This document shows, piece after piece, positions 32,432-41,149 of a stretch of DNA of 64,000 bases; within the stretch, counting starts at the first letter, position 1, and every line of letters begins with the position of its first letter. The notes under the pieces are model-generated. The model did not search any database. It was not told the DNA's origin and saw only the letters and a program-made list of their open reading frames with translations. A program made the position numbers and the translations under genes. The DNA is from an uncultured Collinsella sp. (GTDB lineage: Bacteria > Actinomycetota > Coriobacteriia > Coriobacteriales > Coriobacteriaceae), in assembly GCA_902470815.1 (NCBI GenBank), contig CABRHS010000004.1, positions 1-64,000 of the forward strand. The letters are read 5' to 3'.

Positions 32432-34804
32432 CTATAGCGCCTCGGAATGATCGGCGGCCTTCTTAGCGGTGCGGATCAAGAAGTCCTGGTTGGAATTCGT
32501 TCCCTTGAGACCCTTTATGAACGAGGCGGCAGCGCGCTCGGTGTTGTTCATGCCGGCGAGGATGCGGCGGATGCCCCACACGAAGGGACGCATCTGCTCG
32601 TCGACGAGCAGGTCCTCGTTGCGCGTGCCCGATGCGACCGGGTCGATCGCCGGGAAGATGCGGCGATCCGCAAGGTCGCGGTCAAGCTTGAGCTCCATGT
32701 TGCCGGTGCCCTTGAACTCCTCGAAGATCACCTCGTCCATCTTGGACCCGGTGTCGACGAGCGCGGACGCCAAGATGGTGAGCGAGCCGCCGTTCTCGAT
32801 GTTGCGCGCGGCGCCCAGGAAACGCTTGGGCGGGTAGAGCGCGGCGGAATCGACGCCACCGGAGAGGATGCGACCGGAGGCCGGCGCCGCGAGGTTGTAG
32901 GCACGAGCCAGGCGGGTGATGGAGTCAAGCACCACCACGACATCACCGCCGAGCTCGACGATGCGCTTGGCGCGCTCGATCACGAGCTCGGAGACGCGCG
33001 TGTGGTTGTCGGCGGGCATATCGAACGTAGATGCAACGACCTCGCCCTTGATGGAGCGCTGCATGTCCGTGACCTCTTCCGGGCGCTCGTCAACCAGCAG
33101 GCAGATGAGGTGCACTTCCGGGTTGTTGACCGCGATAGACTGGCAGATCTTCTTGAGGATCGTGGTCTTGCCCGCCTTGGGCGGCGAGACGATCAGGCCG
33201 CGCTGGCCCTTGCCGATGGGGCTCACGATGTCGATCGCGCGACCGGTGATGGAGTCCTTGCCGTGCTCCATCCTGAGCGGCTCGTTGGGGTACACGGGCG
33301 TGAGGTCGGAGAACTTGGGGCGGTGCTTGACCTCCTCGGGATCCAAACCGTTGATCGAGCGGAGCTTGGCCAGCCCGGGAAGTTTGTCGTTCGCGCGCAT
33401 GGGGCGAAGCGTGCCGGCGACCAGGTCGCCGGGGCGCAGCCCGGCGGCGCGAATCAGCTGCGCGGGAACGAAGGCGTCATCGCGGCTGGGCATGTATCCG
33501 TGAACGCGGATGTAGCCGAACCCCTGGTTGTCCATGTCGAGGATGCCCTCGACGTCGCGGAACCCCTCGGCCTTCGCGGCGGCCGCGTACACGACCTCAA
33601 TCAGCTCGGGCTTCTTGATGCCCGTGGGGTCGAGCTCGAGCTCGCGGGCCTTCTCGCGCAGCTCCGCGACCTTCATCGCGGAGAGCTCCTCGCGCGTGAG
33701 GGTGGGCTCGGCCGGGGCGAACCGGTTGTTGCGCTGCTTGCGGTTCTCCTTTTGGCGCTCACGGCGCTCACGGCGCGCATCCGCCTTGGAGGAGGGCTTA
33801 TCGCCGCGGTCGGCGCGCTCGGCGCGGTCGCCGTCGCGGCGGGCCTGATGGCTGCGACGGGCCTGCTTGCCCCCCGACTTCGCGGCATCGGCGGGGTCGG
33901 CGGCGCCGGTGGCGGCACGCTCGGAATCAGCGGCGGGCGCGGTCTCCTCCGCAGCCTTCCTGGCACGGGACCCGCGGCCCGGGCGAACGCTGCGCTTGGG
34001 ATCAGCGGGGGCCTCGGGGCCGGCGGGCGAACGAGACTCGACGGCTTCTGCGGCTGCGTCCGCGGCCTGATGCTCAGACGCATCCGCATCGCGGCTCGGG
34101 GCTTCCACGGCCTGCTGGGCCGTATCCCCCCGCCCGGGCTCATCGGCGGCGCGCTGCGCCTGCGCGCGCTCTTCCATCAGGGAGGCCTGCTGCGCCACGA
34201 GCGCGGCAGCGGCGGCCTTCTCGGCCTCTACGTACGCCTTGGGCTTCCTGCCGCGGCGGTGCGGGCGGAGAGACGGGTCGACCAGCGGGAGCGGGGCCTG
34301 ATCGGGCGACACGGATGCGGTGGCGCCGCCATCGGCGGGTGCAGCGCTCGCGGCGGACTCGGAAGCCGGGACGTCCTGAGCCGAGAGCACCTCGGCGGCG
34401 CGGGCGGCGGCGCGGCGCTGGCGGCGAACGACCGAAGCCTGGCTCACCTGGGCGAGGGCGCGGGCCTGCATGACCTCCGGGGACGCGGCGGCATCGTCGG
34501 AAACATCGGCCTGAACCTCTTCAGCGACGGCCTTGGGCTTACGTGTCCGGCGGCGCGCCGCGGGTTCCGCGGGTTCCGCGGCCTCGGCGGGCGCCTCATG
34601 CGCGCCCATGGGCGACGTCGGCTCCCGGTCCACCGTCTTCTCCCCGGCGGGCTTTCCGTCCTCGGACTTTACTGCCGTGACCTCGGGCTTCTCCGTCGCG
34701 ACCTTGGGGGACTCATCCGCCGCGGTCGCCTTTGGCTTGCGGGCGCGACGGCGGGGCTTGGCCTCCTGCTCGGGCTGGCCTGCCGGCGCGATCTCGGTAT
34801 TCAT
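32432..34804 (-). CDS. rho: Transcription termination factor Rho with long N-terminal extension
   Basis: A 790-residue hexameric RNA helicase that ends transcription. The last 420 residues are canonical: Rho_N (LTREELSAMKVAELREKAREL, from about 369), cold-shock-like RNA-binding domain (GFGYIRVHGYMPS), P-loop PPKAGKTT at 541-548, LLVDERPEEVTDMQ and Walker B VVVVLDSITRLARAYN. The first 365 residues are low-complexity, rich in Ala, Glu, Arg and Lys (RRRARKPKA repeats, NRKQRNNRF), as in some actinobacterial Rho proteins but at the long end. The ATG at 34804 has AGAAGA before it; a GTG at 34816 is an alternative. Confidence 0.95.
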   Translation of the reverse strand: MNTEIAPAGQPEQEAKPRRRARKPKATAADESPKVATEKPEVTAVKSEDGKPAGEKTVDREPTSPMGAHEAPAEAAEPAEPAARRRTRKPKAVAEEVQADVSDDAAASPEVMQARALAQVSQASVVRRQRRAAARAAEVLSAQDVPASESAASAAPADGGATASVSPDQAPLPLVDPSLRPHRRGRKPKAYVEAEKAAAAALVAQQASLMEERAQAQRAADEPGRGDTAQQAVEAPSRDADASEHQAADAAAEAVESRSPAGPEAPADPKRSVRPGRGSRARKAAEETAPAADSERAATGAADPADAAKSGGKQARRSHQARRDGDRAERADRGDKPSSKADARRERRERQKENRKQRNNRFAPAEPTLTREELSAMKVAELREKARELELDPTGIKKPELIEVVYAAAAKAEGFRDVEGILDMDNQGFGYIRVHGYMPSRDDAFVPAQLIRAAGLRPGDLVAGTLRPMRANDKLPGLAKLRSINGLDPEEVKHRPKFSDLTPVYPNEPLRMEHGKDSITGRAIDIVSPIGKGQRGLIVSPPKAGKTTILKKICQSIAVNNPEVHLICLLVDERPEEVTDMQRSIKGEVVASTFDMPADNHTRVSELVIERAKRIVELGGDVVVVLDSITRLARAYNLAAPASGRILSGGVDSAALYPPKRFLGAARNIENGGSLTILASALVDTGSKMDEVIFEEFKGTGNMELKLDRDLADRRIFPAIDPVASGTRNEDLLVDEQMRPFVWGIRRILAGMNNTERAAASFIKGLKGTNSNQDFLIRTAKKAADHSEAL

Positions 34805-34987
34805 TTCTTCTGACACGCGGTTCTACTTTCTTCTCGCGTTATGGGTGCGAGCGCTCTCATCGCGCATGGAACGAGTCCAAGTGGGGAATTCGTTGTGTGA
34901 AGGGATGCAAAGCGCAGGTCGCGTTGATTGCAATATACCACAATCGTCGAACACGGCAACGCTGAGCTGCAAGGACGCCGCAATATG

Positions 34988-35021
34988 GAAAAATGCCGCC
35001 CACGTTCAGACGCGGGCGGCA
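34988..35021 (-). terminator. Terminator of argS
   Basis: On the minus strand TGCCGCCC, a 12-base loop and GGGCGGCA are followed by TTTTT. It lies 80 bases after the argS stop and ahead of rho, so the two genes have separate transcripts. The remaining bases to 34804 carry the rho leader with no gene. Confidence 0.88.
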
Positions 35022-35099
35022 CAGGCGAGGCAACCGGCCAGGGGCAAGACATCGCCTCCCCGGGCGATGTGGCACGCTCGAAAAGGGCGCGCCTGGTCG

Positions 35100-36953
35100 C
35101 TACATCGTGGTCGGGGCGGACACGCCGATCAGGCTCAGCACCAGCTCAAGCACGGAACGGACCGCGTCGCAAGCGGCAAGGCGGGCATGGGAGAGCTCCG
35201 CGTCGACCGGACGGCCCTCGCTGGGGAGCACCTGGCAGGCCTGGTAGAAGCTGTGGAAGCCACCGGCCAGCTCCTCGGCGAAGTGCGTGAGGCGGAACGG
35301 GGCGCGGTCGCGGGCGCAAGAGGCGATGAGGTCCTCGAGCTCGGAGATCTTACGGGAGAGGGCGACCTCGGTGGGGTCGGTCAGCAGGGCGTAGTCGACG
35401 TTGTCGCCGATGGCCTTGGCGGCAACGGCCTGCATGCCCATCTCTGCGGCCTCCTCCGGCGTGACGCCGGCGGCCTTGCGCAGAATGGAGCAGATGCGGG
35501 CGTGCGCGTACTGCACGTAGTAGACCGGGTTGTTCTGGCTCTTCTCCTTGACGGCCTCGATATCGAAGTCGATGGCCTGGTTGGAGGAGCGGGAGATCAG
35601 GGTGTAGCGGGTGGCGTCGGCGCCGACCTCGTCCACGAGCTCCTGGAAGGTGACCATGGTGCCCTTGCGCTTGGACATGCGGATGGGCTTGCCGTTGCGC
35701 AGCAGGTTGACGAACTGGCCGAGCAGGACCTCGAACTGACCGGGGTAGCCCAGCGCGTCGCAGACGCAGCGCACGCGGTTGATGTAGCCGTGGTGGTCGC
35801 AGCCCCAGATGTCGATGACATGGTCGACGCGCTGGAACTTATCCCAGTGATAGGCGACGTCGGAGGCGAAATAGGTGTACTCGCCGTTGGCCTTCACCAG
35901 GACGCGGTCCTTGTCGTCGCCCAGGTCGGTGGAGCGGAACCACAGGGCGCCGTCCTTCTCGTAGAGGTAGCCCATCTCGTCGAGCTTGGCGAAGGCGCGG
36001 TCGACGGCGGAGGTGCCGGCGTTCTCGCCCTCAGTGTCCTTGATGTAGACGGTGCGCTCAGAGAACCATTTGTCGAAGTCGCAGCGGACGTCATGGCACA
36101 GCTGGCGCATGTTCTCGACCATCTTGGCGTAGCCCTCCTCGCGGAAGTAGAGCATGCGCTCCTCATCCGTGACGTGGGCCCACTTGTCGCCGTCCTTCTT
36201 GTAGAAGGCAGCGGCCTCATCGATGATGTAGGTGCCGCCGTAGGCGTTGCCGCCCAGGCCCTCGGTGAAGGCGTCCATGTAAGGATGCGAATCGAGGTGC
36301 TCGTCGGCCTCGTCCTGGACGAAGTTGTCGCGATCCTTGGCCAGGAAGTCGCGGGCGCCGTCGATATCGAGGCCCTCCTTCTCCATGATCTCGACGAGCT
36401 GCATGTAACGGTAGGAGATGGAGTTGCCGAACACGTCCATCTGGGAGCCGTGGTCGTTGATGTAGAACTCGCGCTGGATGTCATAGCCGGCGTGGCTCAT
36501 GACGCGGCAGAGCGAATCGCCGAGCGCGGCCCAGCGGCCGTGGCCCACGTGCATGGGGCCGACCGGGTTGGCCGAGACGAACTCGACCTGGGTCTTCACG
36601 CCCTTGCCCACGTTGGACTTGGCGAAGTCCATGCCCTGCTCGCGGGCGACGCCGAACACGGCGTTCTTGCAGGCGGCGGACAGGTAGAAGTTGATGAAGC
36701 CGGGGCCGGCGACCTCGACCTTGGCGATCTCGGCGCTCTCGGGCATATGGGCCGCGATGGCGTCGGCGATCTTTTTGGGCGCGCAGTGGGCGAGCTTGGC
36801 GGACTTCATGGCCATGGTGGAGGTCCACTCACCATGAGAAGTGTCAGCCGGTCGCTCCATGCCACAATCCTCGAGCTCGAATGCGGGCAGATCGCCAGCC
36901 TCCTGAGCAGCAGCAAGGGCAGCGCGCACCAACTCTTCAATCTTCTCCGGCAT
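35100..36953 (-). CDS. argS: Arginyl-tRNA synthetase
   Basis: This 617-residue class I synthetase has the HIGH motif as HVGH in ANPVGPMHVGHGRWAALGD and the KMSKS-equivalent RMSKRKGT. The N-terminal Add1 domain and the C-terminal DALR anticodon-binding domain (YAHARICSILRKA...) are present. The order and the GWAALGD-type motif match bacterial ArgS. The ATG at 36953 follows GAGGAGG; the longer frame to 37016 is not needed. It is divergent from carD with about 320 bases between them. Confidence 0.97.
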   Translation of the reverse strand: MPEKIEELVRAALAAAQEAGDLPAFELEDCGMERPADTSHGEWTSTMAMKSAKLAHCAPKKIADAIAAHMPESAEIAKVEVAGPGFINFYLSAACKNAVFGVAREQGMDFAKSNVGKGVKTQVEFVSANPVGPMHVGHGRWAALGDSLCRVMSHAGYDIQREFYINDHGSQMDVFGNSISYRYMQLVEIMEKEGLDIDGARDFLAKDRDNFVQDEADEHLDSHPYMDAFTEGLGGNAYGGTYIIDEAAAFYKKDGDKWAHVTDEERMLYFREEGYAKMVENMRQLCHDVRCDFDKWFSERTVYIKDTEGENAGTSAVDRAFAKLDEMGYLYEKDGALWFRSTDLGDDKDRVLVKANGEYTYFASDVAYHWDKFQRVDHVIDIWGCDHHGYINRVRCVCDALGYPGQFEVLLGQFVNLLRNGKPIRMSKRKGTMVTFQELVDEVGADATRYTLISRSSNQAIDFDIEAVKEKSQNNPVYYVQYAHARICSILRKAAGVTPEEAAEMGMQAVAAKAIGDNVDYALLTDPTEVALSRKISELEDLIASCARDRAPFRLTHFAEELAGGFHSFYQACQVLPSEGRPVDAELSHARLAACDAVRSVLELVLSLIGVSAPTTM

Positions 36954-37203
36954 AGAGGTCCTCCTCATCCTATGGCCCTGAGATGTCCTTCTCGCAGGGC
37001 TCACGTACAGACGCACTGTACTTTAGCACAGTAAATCCCCTGCTACTGGCGAAATATGCCAAAACGCATAGGGCCCCGGCCTTTTCCACCACTTTTGCGC
37101 AACGCATCGCATAAATTGCGCCTGATATGTTAATTCTTGTTTACATATACTGCGTTTTTTTGCTCCCTTATTCATGCGAATTATCGCTCTCTAGTGTCAT
37201 TTT

Positions 37204-37233
37204 TTGCAGAATCGCACGTAAATCTGCTAATAT
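37204..37233 (+). promoter_or_regulatory. Likely carD promoter
   Basis: TTGCAG (37204-37209), 18 bases, then TAATAT (37228-37233), about 40 bases before the ATG at 37274. The whole 36954-37273 gap between argS and carD is AT-rich for this genome (AT-rich from about 37110) and contains no gene; a second -10-like TATACT lies at 37146-37151 without a good -35. Confidence 0.45.
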
Positions 37234-37273
37234 GAACTTCAGCGAGTATTTAGAGTATGCATTTGGAGGCAGC

Positions 37274-37783
37274 ATGTTTCACGTAGGCCAGCACGTTATC
37301 CACCCCGGGCAGGGCGTCTGCACCGTCACCGGATTCACCGATGACGCGACCCATCCGATGATCTTGCTCTGCGCAAAAACAGGCCACGCTGAAACGCACC
37401 TCATGTACCCCCTCGCCCAGCAAGACCGCCTGCACGCCGTGATCTCGCGTGAGGACGCCGAGGCGCTCCTGGGCAACTACGCCGAGCTCGATGTGGACAC
37501 GTTCACCGAGCGCAACAGCTCCCTGGAAGAGACGCATTTCAAGCAGCAGCTCAAGCTCGGCGCGCCGGAGACGGTGCGCGTTGCCAAGACCATGCGCTGC
37601 CGCATCAATGAGGCGGAGGCACGCGGCAAGAAACCCAGCAGCTATTACACGCGCGTGCTCAAGGAGGCGCGCAGGCGCACCGTTGAGGAGTTCGCGGTGG
37701 CGCTCGAGACCGAGGAGGCCGCCGTGGAGCAGCTGTTCATGCATGCGGCGATGGAGGCGGGCGAGATACCCGCGGTCAACTGA
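37274..37783 (+). CDS. carD: CarD-family RNA polymerase-binding regulator
   Basis: A 169-residue protein with an N-terminal Tudor-like RNAP-interaction domain (MFHVGQHVIHPGQGVCTVTGF, residues 1-60) and a helical C-terminal domain that binds upstream fork DNA. CarD proteins hold open promoter complexes, especially at rRNA promoters. The ATG at 37274 has TTTGGAGG before it; the frame is open further upstream to 37127 but that stretch is AT-rich promoter sequence. Length matches CarD/CdnL proteins (about 160). Confidence 0.88.
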   Translation: MFHVGQHVIHPGQGVCTVTGFTDDATHPMILLCAKTGHAETHLMYPLAQQDRLHAVISREDAEALLGNYAELDVDTFTERNSSLEETHFKQQLKLGAPETVRVAKTMRCRINEAEARGKKPSSYYTRVLKEARRRTVEEFAVALETEEAAVEQLFMHAAMEAGEIPAVN

Positions 37784-37896
37784 CGGGGTCCGGCGCCGCG
37801 TCCCGCCGACGCGCGGCGAGCGAGTGCCCATGTTGAGGGTCCCGCTGCATCACGCTATAGTGTATGCATGCGAAACCCTTCCAAGGAGGTACAAGG

Positions 37897-38496
37897 ATGT
37901 CAACCCTTTCCGCCGGCATCGGCCGCGACGACGCGTTCGCCCTGCTCTGCGAACACAACAAGGAAGAATTCCACATCGAGCACGCCGAGACGGTCGAGCA
38001 GACCATGCGGTATTTCGCCCGCGAGTACGATCCCGAGAACGAGGAGTTCTGGGGCATCGTGGGCCTGCTGCACGATCTCGACTGGGAAGAGCATGACGAC
38101 GACCCGATGAACCACACCATCTACGCCGCCAAGGACATCGAGGCGGCCGGCGGCAGCGCCGAGCTCATCCGCGCCATCCAGACGCACACGAGCGACTACA
38201 ACACCGAGCTGCCTAAACCCGAGCTCATGATGGAAAAGGTGCTGTTCGCCACCGAGGAGCTCACGGGGCTCATCGGCGCGGCGGTGGTGATGCGCCCGTC
38301 GAAGAGCGTGATGGATTTCAATGTGAAGTCCCTCAAGAAGAAGTTCAAGGACAAGCGCTTCGCCGCCGGCGTGGACCGCGACGTGATCCGCTCGGGTGCG
38401 GAGATGCTCGGCTGGGAGCTCGACGAGCTGTTCGCCCGCACCATCGAGGCCATGCAGTCCTTCGCCCCCGATCGCGACACGTTCGCCGTCGAATAG
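37897..38496 (+). CDS. HD-domain phosphohydrolase
   Basis: This 199-residue protein has a HD superfamily metal site: His in HIEHAETVEQ, the HD pair in VGLLHDLDWEEH and a later His in IQTHTSDYN. HD proteins hydrolyse phosphate esters such as nucleotides; the substrate cannot be told. LIGAAVVMRPSKSVMDFNVKSLKKKFKDKRFAAGVDR is the conserved second half of the HDIG-type single-domain proteins common in Firmicutes and Actinobacteria. A strong site, AAGGAGGT, precedes the ATG at 37897. Confidence 0.8.
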   Translation: MSTLSAGIGRDDAFALLCEHNKEEFHIEHAETVEQTMRYFAREYDPENEEFWGIVGLLHDLDWEEHDDDPMNHTIYAAKDIEAAGGSAELIRAIQTHTSDYNTELPKPELMMEKVLFATEELTGLIGAAVVMRPSKSVMDFNVKSLKKKFKDKRFAAGVDRDVIRSGAEMLGWELDELFARTIEAMQSFAPDRDTFAVE

Positions 38497-38563
38497 CGCC
38501 GATTCGGCCGGATGGCCACCCCGGCGCGTGCCCCGCAGCACCGTCGTCGATTCATCGCGCACG

Positions 38564-38599
38564 AAAAAGACCTCGTGGCATCGGGCCGCGAGGTCTTTT
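38564..38599. terminator. Bidirectional terminator between the HD gene and proA
   Basis: AAAAAGACCTCG-T-GGC and GCC-G-CGAGGTCTTTT form a stem around ATCGG, with T residues at the end on either strand. It ends both converging transcripts. Confidence 0.88.
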
Positions 38600-38620
38600 G
38601 CATGAGATGCCGCCGCAGGG

Positions 38621-39928
38621 CTACGGGCGCACCTGACCGGTGCCGCGGAGCTCGTACTTGTAGGTGGTGAGGGCCTCGGCGGCAAAGGGCCCGCGGGCAT
38701 GCAGCTTCTGCGTGGAGATGCCGATCTCGGCGCCCAGGCCGAACTCCCCGCCGTCGGTGAAACGCGTACTCGCGTTGGCGTATACGGCGGCGGCGTCGAC
38801 TTCGCGCAGGAAGCGGTCGCATGCCGCCCCATCCTCGGCCACGATGCACTCGGAGTGGCCCGTTCCGTACCGATTGATGTGGGCTATTGCCTCGTCCTCG
38901 CCGCTCACGGCCTTCACGCTGATGTCGAGCGATAGGTACTCACGGCCCCAGTCCTCGTCCGTCGCGTCCACGAAGGAGTCGAGCACGCCGGCCTCCTGCG
39001 CCGCCATGCGCGCTGCGGCATCGCCGTGAACGGTCACTCCGGCGGCCGCAAGCTCGGCGAGCATGCCGGGCAAAAACGCAGCGGCAACCGACTCATCCAC
39101 CAACAGCGATTCGCAGGCGTTGCACACGCCCACGCGCTGCGTCTTGGCGTTCATGATGATCGCGCGCGCCCGATTGAAATCGGCGCTCTCGTGCACATAG
39201 GTGTGGCAGTTGCCCGTGCCCGTCTCGATGACCGGCACCAGGCTCTCGCGAACGCAACGCTGGATGAGGCCGGCGCCGCCGCGCGGGATGAGCACATCCA
39301 CCACGCCGCGCAGGCCCATGAGCGCGCCGGTCGCCGCACGGTCGGTGGTCTCGATGATGGACACGCAGGCGCGGTCGAATCCGCTCGCCTCGACGGCGTC
39401 GGCCAGGATGCGCGCGATGGCCACGCAGCTGTTTTGCGCGATAGAACCACCGCGCAGGATGCAGGCGTTGCCCGTGCGGATGCAGATGCCCGCGGCGTCG
39501 GCCGTCACGTTGGGGCGCGCCTCGTACACCATGGCGACCAAGCCCAGCGGCACGCTCACGCGGCGAAGGTGCACGCCCTCGCTGATGTCGCGCTCGTCGA
39601 GCACGCGACCCACCGGGTCGGGCAGGTCGGCGAGCTTCTCGAGCCCCGCGGACATGGCCTCTATGCGCTCGGGCGTGAGCAGCAGGCGGTCGAGCAGGCC
39701 CTCGGGCGTACCGGAGGCGCGGGCGGCGTCCATGTCCATCGCGTTCGCGGCGAGCACCTCGGCGGATCGGGCGCGCAGCCCGGACGCCATGGCGCGCACG
39801 GCGGCGCGACGAGCCTCATCGGGGGCAAAGCCCAGCGAGCGGGAAGCGGCCTTGGCCTTGGTTGCAAGCCCCTCGACGTACGCGCAGACGTCGACTGGCA
39901 CGGAGATCTGCGAAACGGCGTCGGTCAT
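38621..39928 (-). CDS. proA: Gamma-glutamyl phosphate reductase
   Basis: A 435-residue NADPH enzyme making glutamate-5-semialdehyde, the second step of proline synthesis. The catalytic Cys269 lies in GVCNACESLLVD; VYEARPNVTADA, RGGSIAQNS and RGGAGLIQRCV are family blocks. The ATG at 39928 follows GGAAGG, and the frame to 39991 runs through a dispersed 31-bp repeat and is non-coding. It is downstream of proB with a 102-base gap that holds two repeats. Confidence 0.96.
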   Translation of the reverse strand: MTDAVSQISVPVDVCAYVEGLATKAKAASRSLGFAPDEARRAAVRAMASGLRARSAEVLAANAMDMDAARASGTPEGLLDRLLLTPERIEAMSAGLEKLADLPDPVGRVLDERDISEGVHLRRVSVPLGLVAMVYEARPNVTADAAGICIRTGNACILRGGSIAQNSCVAIARILADAVEASGFDRACVSIIETTDRAATGALMGLRGVVDVLIPRGGAGLIQRCVRESLVPVIETGTGNCHTYVHESADFNRARAIIMNAKTQRVGVCNACESLLVDESVAAAFLPGMLAELAAAGVTVHGDAAARMAAQEAGVLDSFVDATDEDWGREYLSLDISVKAVSGEDEAIAHINRYGTGHSECIVAEDGAACDRFLREVDAAAVYANASTRFTDGGEFGLGAEIGISTQKLHARGPFAAEALTTYKYELRGTGQVRP

Positions 39929-39960
39929 GACGGTTCCTTCCTCGGACATTATGGACGCAT

Positions 39961-39991
39961 GTGCAATATGCGCCCGACCCCAATTACACAT
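39961..39991. repeat. 31-bp dispersed element, copy A
   Basis: The block starts GTGCAATATG, contains the core CCCGACCCC and ends AATTACACAT, so its outer thirds are roughly complementary. It lies between proB and proA. Relatives are at 40008, 54478, 56488 and 56526. Confidence 0.7.
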
Positions 39992-40007
39992 ACCGGAGCG
40001 GGTGCAC

Positions 40008-40038
40008 GCGCGATGCGCACCCGGCCCCGATCACACAT
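40008..40038. repeat. 31-bp dispersed element, copy B
   Basis: Starts GCGCGATGCG, core CCCGGCCCC, ends GATCACACAT. It is 16 bases from copy A and its last eight bases reach into the proB stop region (stop at 40031-40033). Confidence 0.7.
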
Positions 40039-41149
40039 AGACGATCAGGTTGTCGCGGTGGATGGCGGGCTTGTCGGCGAGACCTGCGATCAGGCGATTG
40101 CGCGCGATGTCCTCCTTGCGCCTCCCCGCAGCGAGCTCGAGCTCGTCGCGATCCGCCTCGGCGATGCCTCGCGCGAGGACGAAGCCGGTCTCGTCTCGCA
40201 CGTCGAGAACCTCGCCGGCGGAGAACTCCCCCTCAACTGACGCGATGCCCACGGGAAGCAGCGAGCCGCCGCGTTCCACCAGCGCCCTCGCGGCGCCGGC
40301 ATCCACCGTGATCGAGCCGTGGGCGGAATCGCCCAACGCGATCCAGAGTTTGCGCGGGGCGATCTCCAGGCGGCCCGCGGGCGGAACGAACCTGGTGCCC
40401 ACCTGCTCACCCGCGGCCAGGCGTGCCAGCGGGCGATCCTCGGAACCGGAGCAGATCACGCTCTCGATCCCCGCGGTCATGAGGATGCGGCTGGCGCGGA
40501 TCTTGGTGATCATGCCGCCCGTTCCCACCGCGGTGGTGGAATCGCCCGCCGATCCGATGATGGCGGCGTCGATCTTGTCCACGCGCGGGATGAACTCGGC
40601 GGCGGGGTCGAGCGACGGGTTGGCGGTGTACAGGCCGTCGATGTCGGAGAGCGTCACGCACAGATCGGCGGAGACCAGGCAGCTCACGAGCGCCGCAAGC
40701 GTGTCGTTGTCGCCGAATTTGATCTCGTCTACGGCGGTGGTGTCGTTCTCGTTCACCACCGGGACGACGCCCAAGTCGAGCAGGCGCGTGAGCGCGTCGC
40801 GCGCATGCAGATACGAGCTGCGGCGGGCGGTGTCGCTGCGCGTGAGGAGCACCAGCGAGGTGAGGAGCCCGGCGGCGTGGAACTCCTCGTCATAGACGGC
40901 CGAGAGGACGCATTGACCCACAGAGGCGCAGGCCTGCAGGCTCGGCATGTCCGTCGGCCGGCGGTCGAAGCCGAGCAGGGGCGCCCCGCACGCGATGGCG
41001 CCGGAGCTCACCACGACGAGGTTCCAGCCTGCCTCGCGCAAATCGCGCGCCTGCGCCGCCAACGCGGCTATGAAGTCGCGGCGAAGCCCTCCAGCCTCCA
41101 CGAGCGTGGACGAGCCGATCTTCACGACCATGGTCTTGCGAGAAGTCAT
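40031..41149 (-). CDS. proB: Glutamate 5-kinase
   Basis: This 372-residue protein phosphorylates glutamate with ATP, the committed and proline-inhibited step. The amino-acid-kinase domain has VVKIGSSTLVEAGG, VSSGAIACG, VPVVNENDTTAV (substrate) and GTGGMITKIRAS; the C-terminal 100 residues are a PUA domain (GAARALVERGGSLLPVGI). The ATG at 41149 overlaps the pncB stop (TGATG) and has GGAAGG upstream, so its translation is coupled to pncB. Confidence 0.96.
   Translation of the reverse strand: MTSRKTMVVKIGSSTLVEAGGLRRDFIAALAAQARDLREAGWNLVVVSSGAIACGAPLLGFDRRPTDMPSLQACASVGQCVLSAVYDEEFHAAGLLTSLVLLTRSDTARRSSYLHARDALTRLLDLGVVPVVNENDTTAVDEIKFGDNDTLAALVSCLVSADLCVTLSDIDGLYTANPSLDPAAEFIPRVDKIDAAIIGSAGDSTTAVGTGGMITKIRASRILMTAGIESVICSGSEDRPLARLAAGEQVGTRFVPPAGRLEIAPRKLWIALGDSAHGSITVDAGAARALVERGGSLLPVGIASVEGEFSAGEVLDVRDETGFVLARGIAEADRDELELAAGRRKEDIARNRLIAGLADKPAIHRDNLIVYV

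Noticed and set aside
32447..34813. A 788-codon plus-strand open frame opposite rho
   Set aside because: It mirrors rho; composition (Gly/Leu/Arg-rich) is that of an antisense frame, and rho is unambiguous on the other strand.
34533..37034. An 833-codon plus-strand open frame opposite argS and the start of rho
   Set aside because: Spans two genes and an intrinsic terminator on the other strand, with no motif; argS is certain.
39961..40038. CRISPR-like array at the 31-bp elements
   Set aside because: Only two copies occur at this locus, with a 16-base gap, and no cas gene is present. Other copies are dispersed and not evenly spaced.
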